A stretch of 64,000 nucleotides of DNA from positions 33,620,906-33,684,905 of the forward strand of contig OX463818.1 of assembly GCA_949825045.1 (NCBI GenBank), written 5' to 3'. Origin of the DNA: Argyresthia goedartella (taxonomy: Eukaryota; Arthropoda; Insecta; Lepidoptera; Argyresthiidae). Positions 22,290-33,770 of the stretch are shown here, one piece after another. Under the pieces are notes generated by a model. That model was not told the origin of the DNA. It made no database searches and saw only the letters and a program-made list of their open reading frames with translations. The stretch's first letter is position 1. Each line of letters begins with the position of its first letter. A program made the position numbers and the translations under genes.

Positions 22290-23199
22290 TATACATTTCA
22301 GGGAACAAATAAACCGACGCAGATCTGCACCCAAGCTCAGCTACAAATAATGTTAAATAATAACATTTAGAACCTACTTCAAAAACTTACCCTTAACATG
22401 GTGAATATTATTATTATTAGCATCACTTTTTAGGTGTCAGACTAAATGATACGCGGCACGTAAACGGTGAATAATGCCGCGGGTGTTAATGTTAACAAGA
22501 GTTCTTTAGGTCACGGTAATAAGGGCCAATATACACAGTGATTTATGACGGGACCTGTTGATTTTTGCGTGTTATCCTCGTAGCGCCCAGAGAATTTTTG
22601 CCTCATCCTTGACTATGACCCGAATGGCCTTCTCATAGGACATATTTTTTATAGTCCTTAACGCCCAAGGTTTTGAGTTGAAAATTGAATGTGTTAGAGT
22701 TATCGGTTCGTAGTGAAACTTTTAGGGTATAGTTATGATTATATTACCTTGTGTTTTTAAATTTAGTTATTTGTCTATCTTTTGTTCTTTATAAAGGCCA
22801 CTGGGCCACACTTACTAGAATAAGAAAAAATATGAAGTTATGTAAAATTAAACAACTTTTTAGGATTTACATGTTTATTTTCAATGGAATGACTCCTCCT
22901 GACTTTCTTCTTCTTATTATTATTCTAACACAGGTATTTTTTTCTAATCAGTCTCCTAAATCTTAGGCTTTTCTCATTTAAGTCAATATAATAACTAATT
23001 CTTTCATAACATTCTCAATAAACTTTAAGTGTAACTTCTTGTCTATTATTCATTAAATTCTTACAATATCAAATTATTTCTTAATACCTATCCTCATAAA
23101 GCTCCTATATTAGAAGTCCAGTATCAAAATAAAGAATCAAAAAAGACAACATTATAAAATATCCAGTCTCAGACTTAACTTACTAAGTAAAAAAATAGT
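22290..23199. other. Downstream flank of the piggyBac gene, no gene seen
   Basis: AT-rich. I looked for a TTAA-flanked terminal inverted repeat that could pair with the other side of the transposase and did not find one. TTAA words are frequent here and uninformative by themselves. Confidence 0.45.
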
Positions 23200-25544
23200 T
23201 TAGGAGTGAAAATCTTTGAAACAGTTTCTGTTTTTTGTAAAGCATAAATATATATTGCACTTAGTGCACATCACATTAGTCTTCATCTTATGACATCGTC
23301 TGCACCGTTTTTGAACCTCTGCCATGTCCGGTAGGTGCTTGGCTCCCTTTCGTCTCATTCTTTCAGATGGAACTTGGACTAAAGTGGGACGTCCCCTACC
23401 TCTTGCCTGTTCTTGGTTTTCATCTTCTTCTGAGTCTATGTCTGTGTCTATATCTGTGACTGTATATCCTTCAATCAAACTTTCACCGACATCTAACTTG
23501 AAATCACGCAGTTGAAGAATTTGTCTGCTACGGACTCCTTGTGCTACTTTGTGCGATTTGTAGAGCAGCCAGGAGTTTGACAGAGCGAGATCAATCATAT
23601 GGCTAAAAACGCGCTGTGTCCATTTCTTCGTTCTATAACGATTGGGGCAGACTGACAATAATCTGTCAGCCAGATCTACCCCACCCATATTCTCGTTGTA
23701 AGCTTTGACGACAATAGGTCTGTCTACTTGCACGTGGCTTCTTTGAGCCTTACACCATCTTCTGCAAGTGTCCATGGGTTCAGCTGCGTGAATCGTTGAC
23801 AACAAAGTCACCGCCTTGTTGTCATACCACTTGGTCAACGCTAAATCATTGTTACTATTGACCAATACCTGTGTTGTTCCTCGGCCTTCAGTTTTCATTT
23901 GTCTGTCTTCTTTCAGCTTATTTTGTGCTTCTACTGGAATTCTGTTTTTCATAATTGTGCCAGCGCACAACAAATTCTTTGACAAAAGTTCTTCTGTCAG
24001 CTTTACGGTGGTAAAATACCGGTCAAAATATATTATATGGCCAGGGGCCAAGTTTTCCGTCAAATCAAGCACAGCTTTCATACTAAGTCCAAATTCAGTG
24101 TTATCGTAATTAGGATATGTCGTTTGTCCCTGATAAATTGTAAAATTACAGACTATCCCATTAGGGTTAGCGAGTACAAATGCTTTTAGACCTGTTGGGT
24201 TAGGTTTGCCTGGTATGTACTGCTTAATGCCGCAATGCCCTGTAAAGGGCACAATCATCTCATCTATAGATATACATTTCTGTTTCACTTGCTTGCGGCA
24301 TCCAGCCACAACTTTTTCAAGCAAAGGTCGGACTTTCCATAGCTTGTCTTTGTCGCGGTCCTCTTGACTAACATCGTCGTCATAGACAAACTTCAGCGAA
24401 TTTCTTAGTAGCAAAAATCTGTTTCTAGGCATATTGTCTGCGATCAACGGGATTCGGTATTTGGTTTCCCAGTACATCCTTATTCTGGGATAGTTAATGC
24501 TGGCCATGATCATGGTGATGCCCAGATAGATATAAAGCTCAGATTCGATAAGGTACAGATTTCTCCCGAATCTTTGTAAGTATGACTGATTAGATTTAGC
24601 AACAATGGTTTGAATTATGTCATGATCTACGTATTGTCGAAAATAATCAAAATTATCAGCGAAGTTTTCTGGCTCAAAATCTAGGTAAGCAGGCTGGGTA
24701 AATGGTATACAAGTTGGGCGAAAATCATCTTCACTCCATTCTGGTCTTTCAGGGTTGTTCCTGATATCATACTCGGCTTGCTGGATGTTTCCGCGTCGCC
24801 TACCTCGAGATGCTGTTCCACGAGAACGAACACGACCAGTGCCTCTAGCTCTCCCTGCGCGAGTCCGCGGTGTATTGAACGACGCTCCAGAAGAAATGCT
24901 AACATCAACCTCATTTGGCTGAATATTTATGCATCCTCTACCTCGAGTTGATCCTCCACGAGTACGAACACGACCAGTGCCTCTAGCTCTCCCTCCGCGA
25001 GTCCGTGGTCCGGTCTGGAAATTGGATAGGGGCTCTTCATCTTCTGAGCTTGTACCTGACGAGCTATTGGCCATATTGTCACCATAATCTACTATGGAAT
25101 CTGCATCCTCTTCTCCGTCGTCTTCAAACTCTGAATTGTCCAGTGCACCATCGTCCATAAGGACTTGGATTTCATCATCCCGCAAACCTGTGAATAAAAC
25201 ACCTAGGTGTATTGGTGCTCAAAACAATCCTGAACCTCTATTAATTTGTCAGTGAAAGATTAGTGGATTATTTATATTATTAAACCAAAATCTTAGAGCA
25301 ACAAACGAAAAACATTCATACATTTTCAATATGTACCTACTAGCTTCGACCCTACCGCCTTTACAAAGTACATATTATTTGAACCCAAAATTATGCAGTA
25401 TTTAAGCCCTAACAATGCGAACTAATTATCACTGTGTAAGAAGTACCTATTATTGAGAAACTTTTTGCATAAACACATACTCAACAATCACTAATTATCA
25501 TAAAAAAATATGATTTACTTACCACGTGTTCGCGAAACAGCCAT
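23200..25544 (-). CDS. piggyBac-family transposase, two exons, apparently intact
   Basis: The main exon (25187 to 23200) keeps about 661 codons open. A DDE/D transposase of this family cuts and pastes at TTAA. Residues from the first TTG-frame codon: acidic 1-55; duplicated Arg-Gly-rich segments 59-85 and 107-131; DDD_Tnp core with catalytic candidates D308 (CISIDEMIVPF), D388 (IIYFDRYFT) and D504 (NENMGGVDLADR); C-terminal Cys-rich zinc-binding tail C628, C631, C640, C643, C648, C655, H660. The exon has no in-frame ATG at its head. A minus-strand ATG at 25544 gives a 22-nt first exon (encoding MAVSRTR plus one base) ending at GTAAGT, and the acceptor TTCACAG is at 25188. Joining restores a GGT codon and the frame, so the intron is 25188-25522 (335 bp). 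I found no inverted termini, so it could be an immobile or domesticated copy. Confidence 0.9.
25188..25522 (-). other. Inferred intron of the piggyBac-type gene
   Basis: The donor is GTAAGT (25522-25517) and the acceptor is TTCACAG ending at 25188. It is a phase-1 intron of 335 bp, AT-rich, with a pyrimidine-containing 3-prime end. It explains why the large exon lacks a good ATG. Confidence 0.75.
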
Positions 25545-26036
25545 GCCGTCGTCTGTTTTCTTCAAAATGGCATCTGTCAAATGTTCCAGCCAATGAAAGC
25601 ATACCGGAAACTGTTCCTTAATATTTCGTTCAGAAATCAAATAAAATGACGTCTTTTAACCCGCGAAATTTCAAAATTTGTACCGAGTTTTTTATTATGG
25701 GTTTCTGAAAGGCGCGCGGGCAGTAATTCAAAGTTACTTTGAAAATGTTCTGGGCTGGAGTCGCCATGTTTATTTTGGTGTTTCTAAAGGCACGTGGGCG
25801 CCACGAGGCTATTGTCGTTTTTGGACGTACGAAGGACAGGAACATCGCTAAAAGGAATATCCACTAAACTGCTAATATTATAAATGTGAAAGGTTGCGAG
25901 TTTGGACATTTGTTTCTCAATTACGCAAAAACGGCTGAATATATTTTAATAAAATACGTGCTGGGTATTTAGGGTACTTTTTGTTAGGTATAATGTGGTA
26001 CTGATCACGCTAAGTGAATGAAGGTAAATTCAATTA
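25545..26036. other. Upstream flank of the piggyBac gene
   Basis: Contains two imperfect direct repeats, GTTTCTGAAAGGCGCGCGGG (25701-25720) and GTTTCTAAAGGCACGTGGGC (25780-25799), which could be promoter or subterminal transposase-binding repeats. TTAACCCGCG at about 25657 has a TTAA-CCC look, but I found no partner end. Confidence 0.45.
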
Positions 26037-26390
26037 GTATAATGTTCCGTAAGATTGTCAAAACCATTAGTTTATAATCTAATGTTTTTATTTCTCGTTA
26101 GTTTACAAACTATCGATAAATTGTAAACTGTACCGTACTGCTTACGATATGTCGTGTTAGTTTATAATAAAACCGTCAAATTGTGAACTGATTTAAACTT
26201 GAATTGCAAAGGAAACACCAGGGCAAACACTTCGGTAGCTTAGGTGAAAACGGGGCGCGCGCAGCGAAGCCCCCGAATAGTCTTCGTGTTAGGTTGACAT
26301 GTAAGAACAAAAAATTCTAAAACCTGTCGGTCTGGTTTACAATTTGTCGATAGTTTACAAACTAACGGTTTTGGCAATCTTACGGTGACA
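26037..26390. mobile_element. TGTCACC-type MITE copy
   Basis: The right end TTACGGTGACA is followed by TATA; the left end is eroded (TGTTCCGTAAGATTGTC). The hairpin module lies at 26246-26288 between TTAGGT repeats (26240-26245 and 26289-26294). Confidence 0.75.
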
Positions 26391-26457
26391 TATACAATAT
26401 TAGTAGAAAAGATACTGATCTAATAAAAAACAGACCAATTACGTCAATTGATTTTGA

Positions 26458-26525
26458 GCGGAAGTTATTTGATGAATATAAAGAAATACTATGGCATTTC
26501 TTTATATTCATCAAATAAATTCCGC
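26458..26525. repeat. Hairpin with 30-bp arms and 8-base loop
   Basis: Arm 26458-26487 (GCGGAAGTTATTTGATGAAT...) pairs with 26496-26525 with a single mismatch; the loop is ACTATGGC. It lies just outside the MITE ending at 26390. Confidence 0.9.
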
Positions 26526-26529
26526 CTAA

Positions 26530-28295
26530 CATATACATATACAACATAACAACACCTATATATAATATGTGCTTGCTGGTAATAAAACCTTAAGGTGACA
26601 GTTATTAATAAAATAGAACAGTGTCGCGATCGAAGAATTAACTCTTATAAAATAGAACGGTCCCCACATTAACTAAATCGGCCACAAACTCCACTATTTT
26701 TGGTGAGGATCAGAGTTATTGAATAGGACGGGGCTTAAAAATAAATACATATCTCTATAAGAAAAACTTTGCAGACACTTCTCAATAAATGACTAAGATT
26801 AGAACAGCACTGCAAAGTTCAATTCCGTAAAGTATATTAGACGATGGCTTGTTGCAACCAAGCTGAAGAAGTAAAAATTGTCATGTTAATTATGCATGTG
26901 GCGAGACATGCAACTTCTTAGCAGCTAGAATAGAATTGTTCACTTCGGACTAGGGAACCCAATACCGCAAATGCGGGATCCCGCACATTTTTTGCGGGAT
27001 CAGAAAAAACGGATAACTCAGGGAGGGCCTCATTAATTAAGTAATTTAACAACTTTCCCACGGAACTCGTAAATTTTCTATGGAATTTATTTAGAAAATA
27101 TTTGAAGACGTGAGTTAATGAAGGTGTTGTTTTTTTTCTCTCACAATACTGTTATTGGCCAAAACTAATGTGTTAAGTTTTTTTTTCTAACGTTAAAATG
27201 AAGGTGATAAAAGAAAAACATGATTTTCTAATTAATGATAATAAAAAAAATATCTCTGACTTGTCAAATACTTCACTTTATTTTTAGGTTTCCGTAACTA
27301 AAATAACTACATACTTTAAAAATATTGTGCAAAAATTAAAACAAAATAAAAAATAAAAAAATGTAAAAAAAAACAATACCGCAAATCGACCACCTCAATC
27401 CCGCAGGCTTGCTGGATCGCGATTTCGATGCGAGATTGGATTACATACTTACTTTGAACGCTGCAACTTGCATTTAGAATCTAACGCCCTCTGTCACTCT
27501 TAGTCTAGATCACATAGGTTACGTTTCGGGAAAATACCAATTTTTGAAGCGCTATTTATCTAGGAGGAGACACTTCCTTTTTCTTAAATCTGAGTATTTG
27601 AAAATTTCATCAAATGTCAAATGGGAACAACGTGAAAAGAATAAAAATAAAATAGATGGTTTTTACCTAAAACTATAAATAAAACTATATAAACGATAAA
27701 AAAAACATATTTCAGAAGGTTTATGCGAAAAAAAAAAGGGCTTCTAAAAATCTTGCAGCTGTGTGTTTGGAATTCAGAAATAGTCAGTGGTTTTGAAGAA
27801 ATATAAATAAAACACACACAATTTTCGCAATGTTCTGCCGCAGCGACGTATCAGCCATGTTGCAGCGTGAGCTATTATTAACTTTATTTTGATACAGTTG
27901 AAACCAAATTTTCAACCACCACGAATCGAGTTGCTAATTTTACCGATAGACGAGACTTGATATAGTCGTTTCCTTTGTTTCCGAGTTTCCCTGCTTATGT
28001 TACCTTGGAAACCGAGTACAACCCTAGCCAACATTTGTACTGTTCTATGGGAAAATCGACTGTCTTGCTTTAAACGCCGCGCTAGGTCGAAACACCGGTT
28101 TCTTTGACCCTAGAAATTATACAAAGGATAATAATTGCACAGCATTGCCAGTGCATTAGTACATATAAACATCTAGAGTTGGAACGTGTATAGTACGTGT
28201 ATAAAGACGGGCGAAAATTCATGAAATACTCAGAAAATCATAATCAATTTCTGGTATATGAATTTTGACTATGCATAGATATAGGTTTTTCATTT
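26530..28295. other. Unassigned AT-rich intergenic DNA
   Basis: No gene recognised. Small words such as GCGGGATCCCGCA near 26975 are locally palindromic. Confidence 0.5.
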
Positions 28296-28296
28296 T

Positions 28297-28555
28297 GGCT
28301 CTCCGTGGTCTAATGGCTTTCACGCTTGCTAGCTTACTCCTGGCCATGTACCAATGAGATAATTCATTTATCTTAAGTGCATTATACTGATCGTGAGGAA
28401 ACCTTCATTACCCCATAGTTGCGGCGATGGGCTAGCCCCCTGTCATGCAAAATGGAGTATTGAATAACTGGCTCAAAGTGGGCACAATTGTGCTTCTGCC
28501 ATCCCTTACGGGAAAAGGCGTGACGCCGTGTTATGTTATGTTCGTTTTTTTGGAA
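28297..28555 (+). repeat. SINE-like repeat, second family
   Basis: The tRNA-like A-box region GTGGTCTAATGG (about 28308) is followed by ATTTATCTTAAGTGCATTAT and a body with GAGTATTGAATAACTGGCTC and GGCGTGACGCCGTGTTATG. Related bodies lie at about 29765-29910 and 40960-41055. Confidence 0.65.
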
Positions 28556-28759
28556 AACGTGTTTAGATAAAAAAATCCCGATAGAAAAAAATGTATGGTC
28601 AACAATTTTTATTTCCTTTTTTTTGCTATTATACTGCAGTGGTAGTGAATATGACTTATTTATTAATTGCAATATGCATTTCGCAAGTCGACAAAACCAC
28701 GCAAATTGTTAAAAGTATGTATGAGACAAGATTTGTCTGATTTCTGAACTCTTTCTAAC

Positions 28760-29315
28760 GGTGTATTGAATAAATATAGCTAAATACGTCGCCACTACTC
28801 CCATCGAAAGCATCGTTGTCAGCGAAAAAATATTTCGTACCTCCCATAGTAACTTGTAATCAGCTGACCGGGTCAATGCACTGAGTATCAGTTAAAAAAA
28901 TATTTGCGACGATATGTTCCTTTGGGAAAGTTCATAATGATTTTATTTTATTTATTTATTTATTTATTTATTCACGTTTCACAGCAATTAAAACACAATA
29001 TTAATTAATTAGAAAAAGAAAATTTGAAATGCCAATTACGAAACAATACGAAGATACAATAGAAATATAAAACCTATCTACAGGAATAATAAAGTTAAGT
29101 AAGGTAATAATAAGTTAAAACTTAGTTCAAACTGATCTGACAATATGGCGAACTACTGATTGAATTTCTCTGTGTGTGTGTGTGTGTGTGTGTGTGGGAT
29201 CAAGTTCCGATGGGAAATAGTGAAATGTAATTCAAAGACAATGTTATGAGAAAATCAATATAGTAACTAAGATGTGATGGGTACTATCATTCGCCCTATC
29301 AATTAAAAGTCACCT
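28760..29315. mobile_element. AGGTGA-type MITE split by an insertion
   Basis: The left part to about 28938 (ATATTTCGTACCTCCCATAG, GATATGTTCCTTTGGGAAAG) and the right part from about 29276 (GGGTACTATCATTCGCCC ... AAAGTCACCT, ending 29315) match the family at 18096-18355. The interruption is described separately. Confidence 0.7.
28939..29276 (-). mobile_element. Retroposon-like insert with TTTAT tail
   Basis: About 338 bp that break the MITE. A (TTTAT)n run at 28941-28972 on the plus strand corresponds to an A-rich 3-prime tail on the minus strand. A GT microsatellite (about 29170-29197) is internal. No coding sequence, so a SINE or a severely truncated LINE. Confidence 0.55.
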
Positions 29316-29542
29316 GTATATTTTGTTTGTTTAGATAGGCAACAACAAAGGATTGTTACTATTGAAGATGAAGTCATACATTGTAGTTGTTTAATTTATA
29401 ATAAAAAGTGTTATACCTAGTTTTTTTCCAACAACAAAGAAGTTTTTAATCCAAAGTCATAAAGAGAAATGTCTACACTACACAGAACACAAGGGAAACA
29501 GTATACATAACAATGAACCCGGCCGTACCTGTCCCTTCAACC

Positions 29543-29600
29543 AAGAAACCGGTCAAGCGTGAGCGCGTTCCGGACTACGGGTTCCGTATACATTCGCTGT
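29543..29600 (+). repeat. Fragment of the GGTCAAGTGCGAG repeat
   Basis: AAACCGGTCAAGCGTGAGCG continues to GGGTTCCGTA; only the left end is present. Confidence 0.6.
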
Positions 29601-29764
29601 ACAACAATTGTAACTACGTGGTTTTTACGGACTCGCGCGTTTTTTTTTTGATGGTAGTCCCATTTAGATTGGTTGTCGATTAATGAAACGGCCAGATTTG
29701 AGTTGGATTTTGGTCACAACTGTTAAAGACTTAGTTAATTAGTCACACAGTTAAATACTACGGG

Positions 29765-29910
29765 GTGATGGAAAAATTTGTGAGGAAACCTTCATATCTC
29801 CATAGCTGAGGCAATAGGTGCCTGCCTGTCACACGGAATAGAGTATTAAATAAGGGGCTAAACGTTGGCACAACTGTGCCCTGGCGACCCATGTGGAAAC
29901 GTGACGCTAT
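29765..29910 (+). repeat. SINE-like repeat fragment
   Basis: GTGAGGAAACCTTCATATCTC and GGCACAACTGTGCCCTGG match the body of the repeat at 28297-28555; the tRNA-like head is missing. Confidence 0.5.
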
Positions 29911-30569
29911 GTTAATATAACAAAAACGTCACAAGACAATAAGTTCAACAAATAAAACCTTGCTACTAAAACATCCCGGTCTAAAGAGCATGAAACCTAT
30001 AGCCACCAAATATATATTTATATAAGCTCTTTAATTTTATACCCAACAAAGCCCTGTTAATAAACATTTTTTAAATCTTTATTCCCTCTAGAGGACGCCA
30101 TATTGAATTTAGTGTGACGTCACTTAGCCCATAACTATAGTGAACATACAAGACGCTTCCAACGATACTTCATTTGTAAAATTCAGATAAGTAGTTTAGA
30201 TATTCTGTTAGAACAAATGAACATATGTACATACATACCGGTCAAACATTTAATATTTAAACCCCCTTTGACTTCGCTGTAGTCGGGTAACAGAAATAGT
30301 TTATACCATCATCGCCATCATGTACCTACAGTATTGTAAGCGTCGTACATATACGTATAACTAGATATTGAAATCTAGCTCAGCTCTGATCTCAGCTGAG
30401 CGTTTCTGCAGACCACAAATCAAATCAGCGACTGAATGCCGATGAATCCTGCCAAATAGTGACCTTAATTAGTGCTGTGAACATCTGTGATTGATACGTA
30501 AGACGGCTAAACGGATTTGGATGAGGCACTCAGATGATGAAGGTGGGACGCCCGCTGAACCAAAGGCGG
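29911..30569. other. Unassigned intergenic DNA
   Basis: No gene or clear repeat recognised. Confidence 0.5.
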
Positions 30570-30990
30570 GTGATTGGTCCTCTATTGTGACTATTTCACC
30601 CAATTTCTTCTTTTTCGCTTAATGAATTCTAGGATGTCGCTAAATTTTAAGTTTGACAAGCCTTCGACTTTAATGCTATCCATCCCAAGTGTTCGCCATC
30701 GTATGTTTGAATACATTACGCATTCTCCCAAGAAGTGCTGGCTACTTTCCACAGTGAAGGCGTGATGGGTCCTGTACGAGCCTAAATAATGATAGGTGTA
30801 TATTCAGTTTGCAGTGACCTGTCATCAGACCTACCAGTGTTGCTAAGTTTTCGCTAGAGAGGCACGCAGAAAGTTTATGGCCTAGATTAGATAAAGCATA
30901 CTTTTTTCCTGACCCGGTAAATAATATTTCAGATGTCCACGCACACGAACGAAAACTTTGCTTGTATATATTGTATAACCTTAGGTTCAC
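30570..30990 (-). pseudogene. LINE fragment downstream of RNase H
   Basis: The minus strand reads LATLVGLMTGHCKLNIHLSL, then after a small frame change SSQHFLGECVMYSNIRWRTL and LKFSDILEFIKRKRRN. The LTGHC.LN.HL then ..HFL.EC..(..)R...LG pattern is the C-terminal region following RNase H in R1/I/jockey-type LINE polyproteins. At least one frameshift, with no RT core, so dead. Confidence 0.65.
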
Positions 30991-32289
30991 ATTATAGCCA
31001 AAAGAAGATAGAAAAGTGATTTATTTATTTATTGATCTTAAAAAATCCACAGCTAAATCCATATAAGTCAAGCAAGTAAATTGATCCTAATATAAGCCCA
31101 AAACGGATTTAACTTCAATATTTAATGACTTGTACTGAGCATAGTGTATACATAGATAGAGTAGTAAAAAGGTTGAAAAATGGACAAATTACTATTACGC
31201 CTTCTAACCTCAAAATAGCACCTTCGCCGCTTGATTTTGAGTTCTAAGGCGGAAAGATTCTATTCGTAACTCGTTCGAAAAGGCTTCTTTACGAACCTCA
31301 CTACGACGCCGCCTTCGGCTCGTGCCGTAAACTTCACGGTTCGTAAATATAAGCCTTTGCGAACTCGTACGAAATGTACTATTTATACACAGGTTAGATG
31401 AACAGATGTGGTGTGTAGATTGTGTGTGTGTGTGTGTTTGTGTGTGAGCCCTATGACCGTAGTCTTGGGATCGGGACCCTGTCGTGAAATAGCCACTAAG
31501 CAGAGTGAGCAAGCTTATGTATGACACAGCCAACCGAACACATAGATAAGATAGATACCCAAATAATATGTATTAAAATAAAATGGACAACATTGATGTA
31601 AAGTGTGGAACCCCAAAAAAACCCGGGAACGTTATGGGTGTCGACCGGGCGAAAAATAGGTCAGTGGTAACATTTAGTCGAAGGCACGATATATTAATGT
31701 GCCTTTAACATGACAAGGGGACTCCCCGAATGGAGGAACTACGCATAACTACCTACGTAACTAACTACACTGTTTGGTTTCTATCTGTAGTAAAGTGTAG
31801 GCTCAGCCGATCGATTCCGCAGGCTTCATAACGAAACACAAATTATTTGATTTGTTAACAAACTAAGCAATTCATCATAATTTCATTATTGCATACAAAT
31901 AATTCAAATATCGAGATATACATTTTAAAAATGTACAAAGGCGAGCTTATCTCTAGTATGAGGTCTCTTCCAGCAAGTCAGGATGATAAAGGTTGATCGC
32001 AGAGCACTGATAGACCTATGTGTACAACAAAACCTAATTTTAATTTTCCTGGTACTCATATACCTAAATATTACAATTCAATAAACTACATCTATATTTC
32101 CTCATTTTATTCTCTATTTTATATATACATTTTATGTCTACGTACATAAAATATAGATCCTAAAAAATAAAAACATAAATCAATATTGAATATTTTTACT
32201 AATAAATACATTCTTGAGTTCTTCAGTGTTTCCTAAACTATAATATATTTTGAAGACGTTAAGTTTCCCATCACTGCTGGGCAAAATAC
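30991..32289. other. Unassigned DNA with repeat fragments
   Basis: A GT-rich microsatellite occurs near 31415-31447. At about 31920-32040 there is a match to the LINE 3-prime UTR found at 5905-6080. No gene is supported; the 107-codon minus frame at 31210-31533 includes the microsatellite. Confidence 0.45.
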
Positions 32290-32672
32290 ATCACTTGAAT
32301 CTTGAAATTGCCATTTGAGCAATTTAACAATCATGTTAAAGCGACTTTGTCGAAAAAGGGATATTACAATGTTCAAGATTACTTAAATGACGGGACTGTA
32401 CGGGGTGGGGTTAATCTGGCTCAACATAGGCTTGCTGTTAATAATTTTGTAATTAGTTATTGCTGCTTATTAATTATAATAATTCATATTGTTATATTTG
32501 AATTAGTTAAGCACAAGCATCTTTTAAAAGAGATCTAAAAATCAATCTGTGGGAGTTTCTACGCCCTTCTTCTCCCACAGTGGTCCAATGTAGAGAAGCG
32601 GCAAAAAATGACGATAGCTAATTATATGTAAATATCTACAGTAATAAAGAGATTTGATTGATTGATTGATTG
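32290..32672 (+). mobile_element. 5-prime-truncated LINE tail
   Basis: One frame begins KLPFEQFNNHVKATLSKKGY and continues YNVQDYLNDGTV. This is the RT C-terminal tail also seen at 54293-54795 (minus) and 56805-56946. It ends in (TTGA)n at about 32652-32672, the short tandem-repeat tail typical of CR1-like elements. Confidence 0.75.
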
Positions 32673-32694
32673 ACATGTTGCAAAACTACAATTC

Positions 32695-32950
32695 TCTGTC
32701 CTGTGCCACGACAGTCTACCATGACGTCGTCCGGTCATCTCCGCCTCGGCCTGCCCGTACGCCGGCGTGCTTGTGGCACCCAATCAGTGACGATGTTCAC
32801 CCATCTGTCTGGGTGCATGCGACAGACATGGCCGACCCGGTTCCATTTCAGCTTGGCGGTCTGCACACCTACAAGCAATGCCAGTCATCGAGCGCAGCAT
32901 GATCCCTCCTTCGAACATTGCTACGCTCCATGGCTCGCTGGCAAACCTTG
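32695..32950 (-). pseudogene. LINE reverse-transcriptase C-terminal fragment
   Basis: Minus-strand frames give KVCQRAMERS and then AKLKWNRVGHVCRMHPDRWV with a TDWVPQARRRTGRPRRR stretch. This is the well-known QRAMER...KW.WAGH..R..D.RW...GRP.xRW tail of insect LINE reverse transcriptases. At least one frameshift and stops. It is older than the LINE tail beside it. Confidence 0.75.
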
Positions 32951-33389
32951 AGTTTTGAGTTATCTCCAAAACAAATCTATCCAATCCAGTCTACATTATA
33001 TACTACAGTAGATTTCTGAAGAGCATCAAGGGCGAAAGTATGAGGCAACTAAAATATGAGTTAGAATAGAAAATATTTATAGAATAGATTGCGATTTTCG
33101 GTAATGAGCACAGGCCAGTTCTGCGATATTTCATTCAGAGTGATGGTTCTCATTCAGTTGTTTTGTATAACCTGAGTTAGACAAAACAAAATAAAGTAAG
33201 ATTCCTGCGTAACGACCGATATATTTTTTCAAGTTTTTAACAGAGATGTAAATTGAGAATGAAAATTACAGGTCTGCTTGCAATGATGTAAGTAGGTAAA
33301 TAAATAAGTAGTAATTAAGTTATCATTCGCATACCTAGATACGGTTATATCGTGTGAAACTAAAATTACATATTTAATACCGCAAATAA
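32951..33389. other. Unassigned intergenic DNA
   Basis: No gene or clear repeat recognised. Confidence 0.5.
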
Positions 33390-33770
33390 TAATAGTTTAT
33401 CTGACTGATACATAATGGAGGGCATTTTGCCTTTGATGTTTGCCATGAGGATTTAATGCCTAATTATGTACAGTTACATAATTAGGCCCTAAAATTCAGG
33501 AACCGCATGTTCGACCGGCATTGTGGCATTGATCATTGCTCTGAACTTGTTTAGCTTGTTCAGTAGTACCAACTTCACAGACAAACTAGGGGCGGCACGC
33601 AGACGGGCGTCGGCATTCGAAATTGGAATGTCATGATTTGTCGAAAAGTGATATTCATTCATTCATATTCATATAAGAATTGAGTTTTTACCAAGTAGTA
33701 TAACATTATGCTGGTCGTAACGCGCGGTTTTTGGACGCAGTAAAGAGCGTTTATGATACTTGTGTAGATA
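33390..33770 (+). mobile_element. Composite inverted-repeat element, unit 3 (shortened)
   Basis: The left module is reduced (CATAATGGAGGGCATTTTGC ...). The right module starts internally at CAGGAACCGCATGTTCGACC and ends GTGTAGATA, directly joined to unit 4. Confidence 0.6.

Noticed and set aside
25655..25670. TTAACCCGCG as a piggyBac terminus
   Set aside because: No inverted partner followed by TTAA was found on the far side of the transposase.
31210..31533. 107-codon minus-strand frame
   Set aside because: Contains a translated GT microsatellite (Thr-His run) and no domain.
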